Source: JAYZDB01 sp036338025 (GTDB taxonomy: Bacteria; Planctomycetota; UBA1135; UBA2386). From it: DNA of 8,275 bases. The position numbers and the translations under genes were made by a program. Positions 1 to 6,009 of the stretch are shown here, piece by piece (position 1 is the first letter of the stretch; each line of letters starts with the position of its first letter). Where the stretch lies: contig JAYZDB010000113.1 in NCBI GenBank assembly GCA_036338025.1, positions 1 through 8,275 of the forward strand, written 5' to 3'. Under the pieces are notes generated by a model. That model saw only the letters and a list, made by a program, of their open reading frames with translations. It did not search any database and was not told the origin of the DNA.

Positions 1-71
1 CGTACCTTGTAGCGCCCGTCGACCCGCGCTTGCGGAGGTTCGGGCATCACCGGCCGGATCGGCTTGGTCAC
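1..71 (-). CDS. 5' end of an unidentified gene, possibly a Ser/Thr protein kinase (partial)
   Basis: The minus strand is open from here to the window edge. A GTG at 71 gives about 24 residues reading M-TKPIRPVMPEPPQARVDG-RYKVR, and an ATG at 47 in the same frame is an alternative start. The proline-rich lead followed by VDGRYKVR resembles the beginning of many bacterial Hanks-type kinase domains, where a 'GRYxVxxxLGxGG' segment opens the ATP-binding lobe, but the glycine-rich loop itself would lie outside the window. No Shine-Dalgarno sequence is visible before either start. It would be the gene after accD, about 36 bp beyond its stop and in the same strand and frame. The kinase reading rests on only a few residues and is a guess; that a gene begins here is somewhat more likely than not. 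Confidence 0.35.
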   Translation of the reverse strand, partial: MTKPIRPVMPEPPQARVDGRYKV

Positions 72-107
72 CAAGAGGTCTGGTCCGAACTGGAGAAAAA
101 GAGGTTG

Positions 108-1031
108 CTAGGCTTCCTTGGCCTTGTGCCGGTCACGCTTGCGCGACTTTTCTGTCTTGTTACCGGCCTGCGCGGTCGGTGCTTCCCACGGTCCGTGGGC
201 AGCGACCGGATCTCCGCCGGTCTGGTAGGCCACCAGTCGTGCCAACTCGTCCCGCATCTTGTCGCGGCTCACGATGCGATCGACCTGCCCGCGTTCGAGT
301 AGGAATTCGGAGCGCTGGAATCCCTTTGGGAGTTCCTTCTTGATGGTCGTCGCGATGACACGGGGACCCGCAAACCCGATCAGGGCACCAGGCTCGGCAA
401 TCAGGACGTCGCACACCGAGGCAAAGCTGGCGGTGACGCCGCCGGTGGTCGGATGGGTCATCACGGAGATCGAGAAACCTCCGACAGCATTGAGCCTGGC
501 CAGGGCCGCGCAGGTCTTGGCCATCTGCATCAGCGAGATTGGACCCTCGTGCATTCGGGCGCCGCCCGAGCAGGCGATGATAATCACCGGCAGCTTGCGC
601 TCGATCCCGAGTTCAATGGCCATCGCGATTTTCTCGCCCACCACCGCGCCCATCGAACCTCCCATGAAGGAGAAGTTCATCGCTGCGAGCACCACGGGAA
701 AGTTTTTGATCGCACAGGTACCGACGACGCATGCGTCTTTCTCGCCGGTCTTTTTCTGGCTGGCCTTCAGCTTCTTGGCGTAGGGAACCTTGTCGACAAA
801 ATGCAGGCGATCCTCCGCTTCGAGTTTGGCAAAGCACTCCCGGAAGGTGCCGGGATCGACCGTCAACTCGATGCGCTCCCGCGCCGGCAAGGTGAAGTGG
901 TAGCCACAGCTGGCGCAGACCCGGTGCTTGCTCTCGAACTCCTTGCGGAACAGCATCGTTCCGCAGGCCTCGCACTTGATCCAGAGCCCCCCGGGCATGT
1001 CCTTTTTCTTGCCGAATCTGGTCCAGGCCAT
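108..1031 (-). CDS. accD: Acetyl-CoA carboxylase carboxyltransferase subunit beta
   Basis: AccD pairs with AccA to form the carboxyltransferase that moves the carboxyl group from carboxybiotin (on AccB) to acetyl-CoA, giving malonyl-CoA for fatty-acid synthesis in the cytoplasm. The 307-residue protein opens with the typical MAW start, followed by a four-cysteine zinc ribbon (Cys20, Cys23, Cys39, Cys42). The crotonase-like core follows, with MNFSFMGGSMG (118-128), CSGGARMHEG (154-163, where most family members have Q for H), PTTGGVTASFA (194-204), GFAGPRVI (219-226) and LPKGFQRSEFLLERG (234-248). The tail after residue 285 is rich in Lys and Arg and is not part of the conserved domain. An in-frame ATG at 1085 would add 18 residues with no family match, so the ATG at 1031 is chosen. 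It lies 79 bp after rpe on the same strand. No accA is present in the window. Confidence 0.96.
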   Translation of the reverse strand: MAWTRFGKKKDMPGGLWIKCEACGTMLFRKEFESKHRVCASCGYHFTLPARERIELTVDPGTFRECFAKLEAEDRLHFVDKVPYAKKLKASQKKTGEKDACVVGTCAIKNFPVVLAAMNFSFMGGSMGAVVGEKIAMAIELGIERKLPVIIIACSGGARMHEGPISLMQMAKTCAALARLNAVGGFSISVMTHPTTGGVTASFASVCDVLIAEPGALIGFAGPRVIATTIKKELPKGFQRSEFLLERGQVDRIVSRDKMRDELARLVAYQTGGDPVAAHGPWEAPTAQAGNKTEKSRKRDRHKAKEA

Positions 1032-1058
1032 GTCTTTGTATCTAGCTCGCGTACAGAT

Positions 1059-1072
1059 TCCCGAATTCGGGA
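1059..1072. promoter_or_regulatory. 14-bp perfect palindrome in the rpe-accD gap
   Basis: The sequence TCCCGAATTCGGGA is a perfect palindrome without a spacer, starting 28 bp upstream of the accD start inside the 79-bp gap. With no loop it would make a poor RNA hairpin, so a dimeric-regulator operator is the more natural reading. One such palindrome in 8 kb is not far from chance expectation, so the role is only a possibility. No convincing -35/-10 pair was found beside it. Confidence 0.25.
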
Positions 1073-1110
1073 TTTGGGCTGCCACGCGGATGGTAGCCGA
1101 TCGCTGCAGC

Positions 1111-1788
1111 CTACTGCAAAGCCGGTCGCGCTGAGGAGGCTACTTCCCGCAGATCCCGGATTCGCCCGGCTACGTCATCGGCGCCGAAAACCGCCGTTCC
1201 TGCGACGAAAACGTTGGTTCCGGCCGCCGCACAGGCCTCGATCGTCGAAGGGCCGATGCCACCGTCCATCTCGATTTCTCCGGTGAACCCGAATTCGCTG
1301 CGCAGTCGGGACACGCCCTCCAAGACCTGCGCCATGAACTTCTGGCCGCCAAACCCAGGGAATACGCTCATCACCAGGACCATGTCGAGCTGCGGCAGGT
1401 AGGGCAGCAGTCCAGCCACGTCCCCATCGGGATTGATAGCCATGGCAGCACGTGCTCCACGGCTCTTGATCTTCTCGATCAAGGCCAGTGGATCGCCGCG
1501 GTCTGCTACCTCATGGTGAAACGTCAACACGTCCGCGCCGGCATCCAAGAAAGCGTCGGCGTACTTCCACGGATCCTCGATCATAAGATGCACGTCGAGC
1601 GGCGTGCTAGCGACCTTCTTGATCGCCGCGACGATCGGAGGTCCGAGGGTGAGGTTGGGTACGAAGTGCCCATCCATGACGTCGATGTGCAACCAATCGG
1701 AACCAGCCGCTTCGACCATCGCGATCTCGTCGGCCAGGTGTGCAAAGTCACAGGCGAGGAGGGACGGCGCGATGCGGATGGGATGCAT
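1111..1788 (-). CDS. rpe: Ribulose-phosphate 3-epimerase
   Basis: This enzyme interconverts D-ribulose 5-phosphate and D-xylulose 5-phosphate in the pentose phosphate pathway (or Calvin cycle) in the cytoplasm. The 225 residues match the family's usual length and form one TIM barrel. Visible motifs are IAPSLLACDF (6-15), HIDVMDGHFVPN (34-45), DVHLMI (65-70), MSVFPGFGGQ (140-149), MDGGI (174-178) and GTAVFGA near the end. The metal-binding and acid/base set His34, Asp36, His67 and Asp175 is complete. The usual Asn of MSVNPGFGGQ is Phe143 here. The ATG at 1788 begins right before the first strand; only a weak GAGAA lies upstream. The gene starts 42 bp after the AmiE-like gene and is followed by accD, so it may share their transcript, although its function is unrelated to amino-sugar salvage. 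Confidence 0.96.
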   Translation of the reverse strand: MHPIRIAPSLLACDFAHLADEIAMVEAAGSDWLHIDVMDGHFVPNLTLGPPIVAAIKKVASTPLDVHLMIEDPWKYADAFLDAGADVLTFHHEVADRGDPLALIEKIKSRGARAAMAINPDGDVAGLLPYLPQLDMVLVMSVFPGFGGQKFMAQVLEGVSRLRSEFGFTGEIEMDGGIGPSTIEACAAAGTNVFVAGTAVFGADDVAGRIRDLREVASSARPALQ

Positions 1789-1830
1789 GCTGGCATTCTC
1801 ACTGGTCGTGGCCTCGGACGCCAGCCCGGA

Positions 1831-3036
1831 TCAGCGGGTCTCGACTGCGTCAGCGACCAGGTCGCAAAAGGCCCGGCGGACTGCCGCGATCTTCGGGTTC
1901 TTGCGGGTCGGGTAGACCCGGTTGGTCAGCAAGACCATGCAAAGGTCGGTGGCCGGGTCACACCATACGGACGTGCCGGTGAATCCGGTGTGCCCGAAGG
2001 CGCGCGCCGACAACTTTGAGCCTCCCGAACCACCGAGCTCGAAGGTGTCCCAGAGGATCGCGCGGCTACTGCCCCCCACCAGGCCCTGCCGGCGAACCAG
2101 GGCCCGGACAGTAGCTGCCCGCCACAAACCGCCGCCGCCGCCCAGGAATGCGTTGCCGATGCGGGCGACATCTTCGGCGGTTCCAAACAAGCCCGCATGC
2201 CCGGAAACCCCGCCCATCGCGTAGGCATTTTCATCGTGCACCTCACCGACCACGGTGCGGCCACGCCAACTGTCGATCTCGGTAGGCGCGGCCTCGATCG
2301 GACTGCCGGTGCGGGTGAACACGGCCTTGACGCCGAGTGCCGGGTAGACCTGGCGGTACAGCAAGTCCTCGAGCGAGGTCTGCGCGGCCTGTTCGATCAC
2401 CCCCATCAGGAGTACCGGGCCGAGATCGCTGTACTTGTATTGCTGCAAGGGCTTACTGCCCAGGGGCAGAGCAGCCGTCGCCTGCAGCACCTCCGCCTTG
2501 CTCCTCAGTGTCTTGTAGAATGGCATCCAGGCCTGCAATCCGGCCGCATGCACCGACACCTGCCGCAGGGTGATCTCCGCCTTGCCGGAACCTGCAAACG
2601 TCGGCACCCACCGCGACACCGGATCGTCCAGGCTCAGCACATGCCGGTCCAGGAGCAGCGCCAAGGCGGGCAGGGTGGCGCAGACCTTGGTCAGGGACGC
2701 CAGGTCGTAGCGGGTCGCAGGTGTCACGGCCGGGGAACCCGCATCGTACGAGTGCCTCCCAACCGCCACCTCCGCGAGCACCTCGCCGCTTCGCGTGACC
2801 ATCGCCACCGCGCCCGGAAAGGCCCGTTCACGTATTTTCGCTTGTAGAAGTCGTGCGATGCGCCCTGAGAGCTCAAGGGATCTGGCGTCACTCGTCGGGA
2901 GCCGCCGAGCCAAGACACCAAACCCTGTTTGCCCGCCGCCTCGCTCGGCCAGACCCAGGAACCCACTGGCAATACACGACCCCAGCGCCAGCACACACGC
3001 GCCGAGCACAAGGCCGCGCGAAGCAGGTCGGATCAT
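1831..3036 (-). CDS. Exported beta-lactamase-fold serine hydrolase, AmiE/YbbE-like (putative N-acetylmuramoyl-L-alanine amidase)
   Basis: This is a 401-residue member of the class C beta-lactamase / penicillin-binding fold family (PF00144). It has the nucleophile motif S-L-T-K (Ser114, Lys117), the second motif as Y-S-D (Tyr202) instead of Y-x-N, and H-T-G (349-351) as the KTG equivalent. VHDENAYAMGG and SGHAGLFGTA (about 266-286) are typical of the AmiE/YbbE and EstB-like branch. The N-terminus has a short basic region, a hydrophobic stretch and LALGSC, so it is probably exported, perhaps as a lipoprotein anchored at Cys21. The ATG at 3036 is preferred over 3051 because it starts the signal peptide cleanly and forms a TGATG overlap with the preceding stop, suggesting translational coupling. 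In B. subtilis, AmiE removes the peptide from MurNAc-peptides in the same locus as MurQ and NamZ, so that role is inferred here. A generic esterase or D-aminopeptidase is the alternative. Confidence 0.88.
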   Translation of the reverse strand: MIRPASRGLVLGACVLALGSCIASGFLGLAERGGGQTGFGVLARRLPTSDARSLELSGRIARLLQAKIRERAFPGAVAMVTRSGEVLAEVAVGRHSYDAGSPAVTPATRYDLASLTKVCATLPALALLLDRHVLSLDDPVSRWVPTFAGSGKAEITLRQVSVHAAGLQAWMPFYKTLRSKAEVLQATAALPLGSKPLQQYKYSDLGPVLLMGVIEQAAQTSLEDLLYRQVYPALGVKAVFTRTGSPIEAAPTEIDSWRGRTVVGEVHDENAYAMGGVSGHAGLFGTAEDVARIGNAFLGGGGGLWRAATVRALVRRQGLVGGSSRAILWDTFELGGSGGSKLSARAFGHTGFTGTSVWCDPATDLCMVLLTNRVYPTRKNPKIAAVRRAFCDLVADAVETR

Positions 3037-3785
3037 CAGTTGTGCGGCCAATACAACTTGGCGGCGGCATGAGAATCCAACAGCACGACGGCATCGGGGT
3101 GCCGGCGCAATAGCGAAGCTGGGCAGGTCGACTCTACCGCTCCATCCATCATATCCCGCACCGCCTGCGCCTTGCTCGCGCCGGTTGCCATCAACACGAC
3201 CCGCTCCGCTGCCAGGATACTCCTGGGGCCGGCGGTGACCGCCTCGGTCGGGATCGAGGCGTCGACGGGAAACCGGGACGCGATGTGATGCTGGGTTGGA
3301 TCGGCGAGTTCTACTCGATGGAAGCCAAACTCAAACGACGTGCCTGGCTCACAACAGGCGACGTTGCCGTTGCCGCCGATCCCGAGGAACTGCAGTTGGA
3401 CGCCGCCGGATGAGGCTACGTATTCTTCGTGTTCGCGTAGGATCGACTCGGAGCCGCCGCTCGGTATGGCGAGAAAGCGTCCGTCCGCGTGGACCTTGGC
3501 AAGCGCAGGACACCCGAGCAACTCGTGCGCTAGGCCACCTGGATCGGTGGGCTCGAATCCAAAGAACTCGTCGTGATGGGTAAAGCGCAGCGCATCCAGC
3601 TTGATGCGTCCAGCGGTTTGCTCGACATCCAAAGCCGCCAGGAAGGGCTCGAAGGTCTCACCTGCTGCTAGCGAGACCAGGGCATCGGGTTGACGCCGGG
3701 TCAGGGTCTCCAACTCCACCATCGCGCGCATCACCACCGCTTCAGCGGTTTCGAGGACAACGACGCTGAGTTCGGAGAGTTCCAT
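3036..3785 (-). CDS. nagB: Glucosamine-6-phosphate deaminase/isomerase family protein with a divergent active site
   Basis: NagB converts glucosamine-6-phosphate to fructose-6-phosphate and ammonia. The 249-residue protein follows the family from end to end: SLAAGETFEPF (38-48) at the phosphate loop, HHDEFFG (70-76) with the catalytic-type Asp72, LGIGGNGNVACCEPG (134-148) keeping Glu146, and the C-terminal ATGASKAQAV (200-209) and CPASLLRRHP (221-230). The loop that is normally GNGHIAFNEP or NDGHIAFNEP reads GNGNVACCEP, so the ring-opening His is Asn141 and two further residues are Cys. The phosphate loop carries Glu43 where Gly or Ser is usual. The symbol is therefore at family level; deaminase activity is not assured. 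It sits 44 bp after murQ and overlaps the AmiE-like gene by one base, fitting the last step of MurNAc breakdown. A run of G abuts the ATG at 3785. Confidence 0.85.
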   Translation of the reverse strand: MELSELSVVVLETAEAVVMRAMVELETLTRRQPDALVSLAAGETFEPFLAALDVEQTAGRIKLDALRFTHHDEFFGFEPTDPGGLAHELLGCPALAKVHADGRFLAIPSGGSESILREHEEYVASSGGVQLQFLGIGGNGNVACCEPGTSFEFGFHRVELADPTQHHIASRFPVDASIPTEAVTAGPRSILAAERVVLMATGASKAQAVRDMMDGAVESTCPASLLRRHPDAVVLLDSHAAAKLYWPHN

Positions 3786-3829
3786 CCCCCCAAGGGTACG
3801 GATCGACCCATGCCAACGCTACTTCAGGA

Positions 3830-4765
3830 TCAGGAAGTCTGTTGCAGCGCGGCCCGTAATCCACCGTCATTTGCGGCCAGCCGATCGCGTGCGGCAGCCG
3901 GTGACAGAACCAGGCGGTGTGCGACCACGCTGGTCTTGAGTTCGCCGCCGCAATCCGACAGCAGGGCCTGAGCTGCCGGTGGCTGCAGGCCGGTCAGCTG
4001 AATCAGCAGACGCAAGGCCCGATCCCGCAGCTTGGAGTTGCCGGCCTGCAAGTCGACCATCAGGTTGCCGTAGGTCTTGCCGAGGCGGACCATCACGCCG
4101 GTGCTGAGCATGTTGAGGACCATCTTGGTGGCAGTACCGGCCTTCAGGCGAGTCGATCCGGTGAGGACCTCGGGTCCAACCAACAACTCGATCGCGTGGT
4201 CGGCGGCCGCTGCCAGGGGTGTGCCGTGATTGCAGGTGATGGCGAAAGTGAGGCATCCCTTGGACCGGGCATGCTGCAAGCCCCCAACCACGTACGGTGT
4301 CGTTCCACTGGTTGCGATCCCGATCACGCAGTCGACCGATTGCAACTGGCGCGCGTCCAGTTCGACACCGGCCTGATCCACATCGTCCTCAGCGCCCTCA
4401 ACGGAACGCCGGATGGCCTCGTCGCCACCGGCGATGAGACCCTGCACCAGCTCGGAATCTGTGTCGAAGGTTGGTGGGCATTCCGAGGCATCGAGAATTC
4501 CGAGTCGGCCGGATGTCCCTGCCCCCAGATAGAACATACGCCCACCGCTGCGCAGACGCAGCGAGATCGCGTCGATCGCCGCCGCGATCTCGCTGGCCTG
4601 GGATCCGACTGCCTGCACCACCATCGAATCCTCGGTGTTCATGAGGCGTACGATCTCCACCGATTCGAGCGAATCCAGATCCGTTGAGGACGGGTTTGTA
4701 GCCTCGGTGATCGGGTCGTCGCGGATGTCGCTGGTGTTTGCCACGATCCGACTATACCGCGACAT
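3830..4765 (-). CDS. murQ: N-acetylmuramic acid 6-phosphate etherase
   Basis: MurQ cleaves the lactyl ether of MurNAc-6-phosphate, giving GlcNAc-6-phosphate and D-lactate in the cytoplasm. The 311 residues match the family's usual length of about 300. The SIS-fold signature is intact: TEATNPSS (20-27), LMNTEDS (41-47), GAGTSGRLGILDASECPPTF (81-100), GLIAGGDEA (109-117), EGAEDD (123-128), ATSGTTPYV (151-159), STRLKAGTATKMVLNMLSTG (204-223) and TYGNLMVDL (231-239). Glu95 and Glu126 correspond to the two catalytic glutamates of E. coli MurQ (Glu83 and Glu114). The ATG at 4765 has GGGAG only one base before it, which is close for a ribosome site; a GTG at 4744 is a possible shorter start. It heads the minus-strand run and diverges from namZ across 26 bp. 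MurNAc-6-phosphate must be made by a kinase or transporter outside this window. Confidence 0.97.
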   Translation of the reverse strand: MSRYSRIVANTSDIRDDPITEATNPSSTDLDSLESVEIVRLMNTEDSMVVQAVGSQASEIAAAIDAISLRLRSGGRMFYLGAGTSGRLGILDASECPPTFDTDSELVQGLIAGGDEAIRRSVEGAEDDVDQAGVELDARQLQSVDCVIGIATSGTTPYVVGGLQHARSKGCLTFAITCNHGTPLAAAADHAIELLVGPEVLTGSTRLKAGTATKMVLNMLSTGVMVRLGKTYGNLMVDLQAGNSKLRDRALRLLIQLTGLQPPAAQALLSDCGGELKTSVVAHRLVLSPAAARDRLAANDGGLRAALQQTS

Positions 4766-4791
4766 GCTCCCAAGGCTTAGGCTCTGCAGAG
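4766..4791. promoter_or_regulatory. 26-bp divergent intergenic region between murQ and namZ
   Basis: This tiny gap separates two divergently read genes of the same pathway, so the promoters must lie partly inside the coding ends or be shared. It ends in CTCTGCAGAG (4782-4791), a perfect 10-bp palindrome that directly abuts the namZ ATG and occupies the place of its ribosome-binding site. A TATACC at 4753-4758 within the murQ start could be a -10 for namZ, but no -35 at a normal distance was found. A regulator binding here could control both directions. That is inferred from layout, and no MurR-type gene is present nearby. Confidence 0.35.
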
Positions 4792-6009
4792 ATGACTGGC
4801 GGTCCGAATGTGCACTGGTTGCTTGCAGTCCCCCTGTGGATCACGGCCAGCCTGACCGCCCAGGATGTCGTCACGGTGCAGAATGGCATCGATGTGTTGC
4901 AGTCAAGCGATTTCGCTGCCCTCGCGGGCCGCAAAGTCGGTCTGATTTCCAACCACACCGGCCTCAACCTGAGCGGCCAAAGCACGGCAGTCCTGCTGCA
5001 CCGGGCCAAGAGTGTCGATCTCCGGATCCTGTTTTCTCCTGAGCACGGATTCGCCGGCAAACTCGACCAGAGCAAGGTAGACCACGCCATCCACAAGCCG
5101 ACCGGCCTGCGAATTCACAGCCTCTATAACAAGGACCGCAAGCCAGACGCGGCCAGTCTGCGCGGGCTCGACACCCTGGTGTTCGACATCCAGGATATCG
5201 GCTGCCGGTTCTACACCTACATCTCCACGATGGGAGAAGCGATGCGGACGGCGGCCGCCCATAAACTCCGTTTCGTGGTTCTGGACCGCCCAAACCCGAT
5301 CAATGGCGTCGATGTTGGTGGAGTGATGCGCGATCCGGGCGAGCACCTGGACAGCTTCGTCGCCTGGCACAAGATTCCCGTGCGGCATGGGATGACGGTT
5401 GGCGAATTGGCGCAGATGTTTCGGGTCGAACGCAAGATGAGCTGTGATCTGCAGGTGATCCGGATGAAGGCCTGGCAGCGACGTTTCTTCTTTGATGCCA
5501 CTGGCCAGACCTGGGTCAACCCGTCCCCCAACATGCGCAACCTGACCCAGGCGCTGCTGTACCCCGGTGTCGGTCTGCTCGAGACCACCAACCTGTCGGT
5601 TGGCCGCGGCACCGACACCCCGTTTGAAATCCTGGGTGCCCCCTGGATGAACGGTCCCGACCTGGCCCGAGCGGTCAACGGCGCCCGACTTCCCGGTCTA
5701 CGCTGCGTTCCGATCCGATTTACTCCTACCAGCAGCAAGTACTCGGCGAAGCAGTGTTCTGGCATCCGCCTGTGCATCACCTCCCGTGCTGCATTCGATC
5801 CGGTAACTCTCGGTATCCAACTGGCGTTCGAGCTGCGACGCTTGCATCCCGAGGCCTGGAAGCACCAGAACTACAATCGCCTGCTGGTAAACCGTAGAGT
5901 CTTCGATCTGGTAGCACGTGGCGCCAAACCAAAGATGGTCAAACAGATGATCCAACTGCAACTCCGGGACTTCCTGCGACGGCGTGCCCGCTTCCTGCTC
6001 TATGAATAG
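4792..6009 (+). CDS. namZ: Secreted exo-beta-N-acetylmuramidase, NamZ/YbbC family (DUF1343, GH171)
   Basis: NamZ enzymes remove MurNAc from the non-reducing end of peptidoglycan fragments outside the cytoplasm. The 405 residues carry the DUF1343 landmarks in order: NGIDVLQ, GRKVGLISNHTG (46-57), FSPEHGFAG (81-89), RIHSLYNKDRKP, LVFDIQDIGCRFYTYISTM (129-147), VLDRPNPING (163-172), VRHGMTVGELA (197-207), PSPNM (244-248), TNLSVGRGTDTPFEILGAPW (266-285) and a C-terminal RFLLY. The ATG at 4792 is chosen because a signal peptide follows at once, with a hydrophobic LLAVPLWITASLTA and likely cleavage after Ala23; the ATG-less extension upstream to 4738 would run into murQ. It diverges from murQ and overlaps the sulfatase downstream. 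Family membership is clear. Substrate is taken from characterised homologues and the murQ/AmiE neighbourhood. Confidence 0.93.
   Translation: MTGGPNVHWLLAVPLWITASLTAQDVVTVQNGIDVLQSSDFAALAGRKVGLISNHTGLNLSGQSTAVLLHRAKSVDLRILFSPEHGFAGKLDQSKVDHAIHKPTGLRIHSLYNKDRKPDAASLRGLDTLVFDIQDIGCRFYTYISTMGEAMRTAAAHKLRFVVLDRPNPINGVDVGGVMRDPGEHLDSFVAWHKIPVRHGMTVGELAQMFRVERKMSCDLQVIRMKAWQRRFFFDATGQTWVNPSPNMRNLTQALLYPGVGLLETTNLSVGRGTDTPFEILGAPWMNGPDLARAVNGARLPGLRCVPIRFTPTSSKYSAKQCSGIRLCITSRAAFDPVTLGIQLAFELRRLHPEAWKHQNYNRLLVNRRVFDLVARGAKPKMVKQMIQLQLRDFLRRRARFLLYE

Noticed and set aside
453..1286. 277-codon open frame on the plus strand
   Set aside because: It lies opposite accD and the end of rpe, both strong family matches. 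The translation is low in hydrophobic core pattern and rich in Arg, His and Gly, as expected for an antisense shadow in GC-rich DNA.
2197..2847. 216-codon plus-strand open frame
   Set aside because: Antisense to the AmiE-like gene, with no recognisable motif and a His/Arg/Gln-rich composition.
3917..4687. 256-codon plus-strand open frame
   Set aside because: Antisense to murQ, whose motifs are intact throughout; no family features in the plus-strand translation.
4738..4758. TTGCCA and TATACC as a sigma-70 promoter for namZ
   Set aside because: The spacing is only 9 bases, far below the 16-18 needed, so it is not reported as a promoter.
4903..5388. 161-codon minus-strand open frame
   Set aside because: Antisense to the conserved core of namZ, with no recognisable domain.
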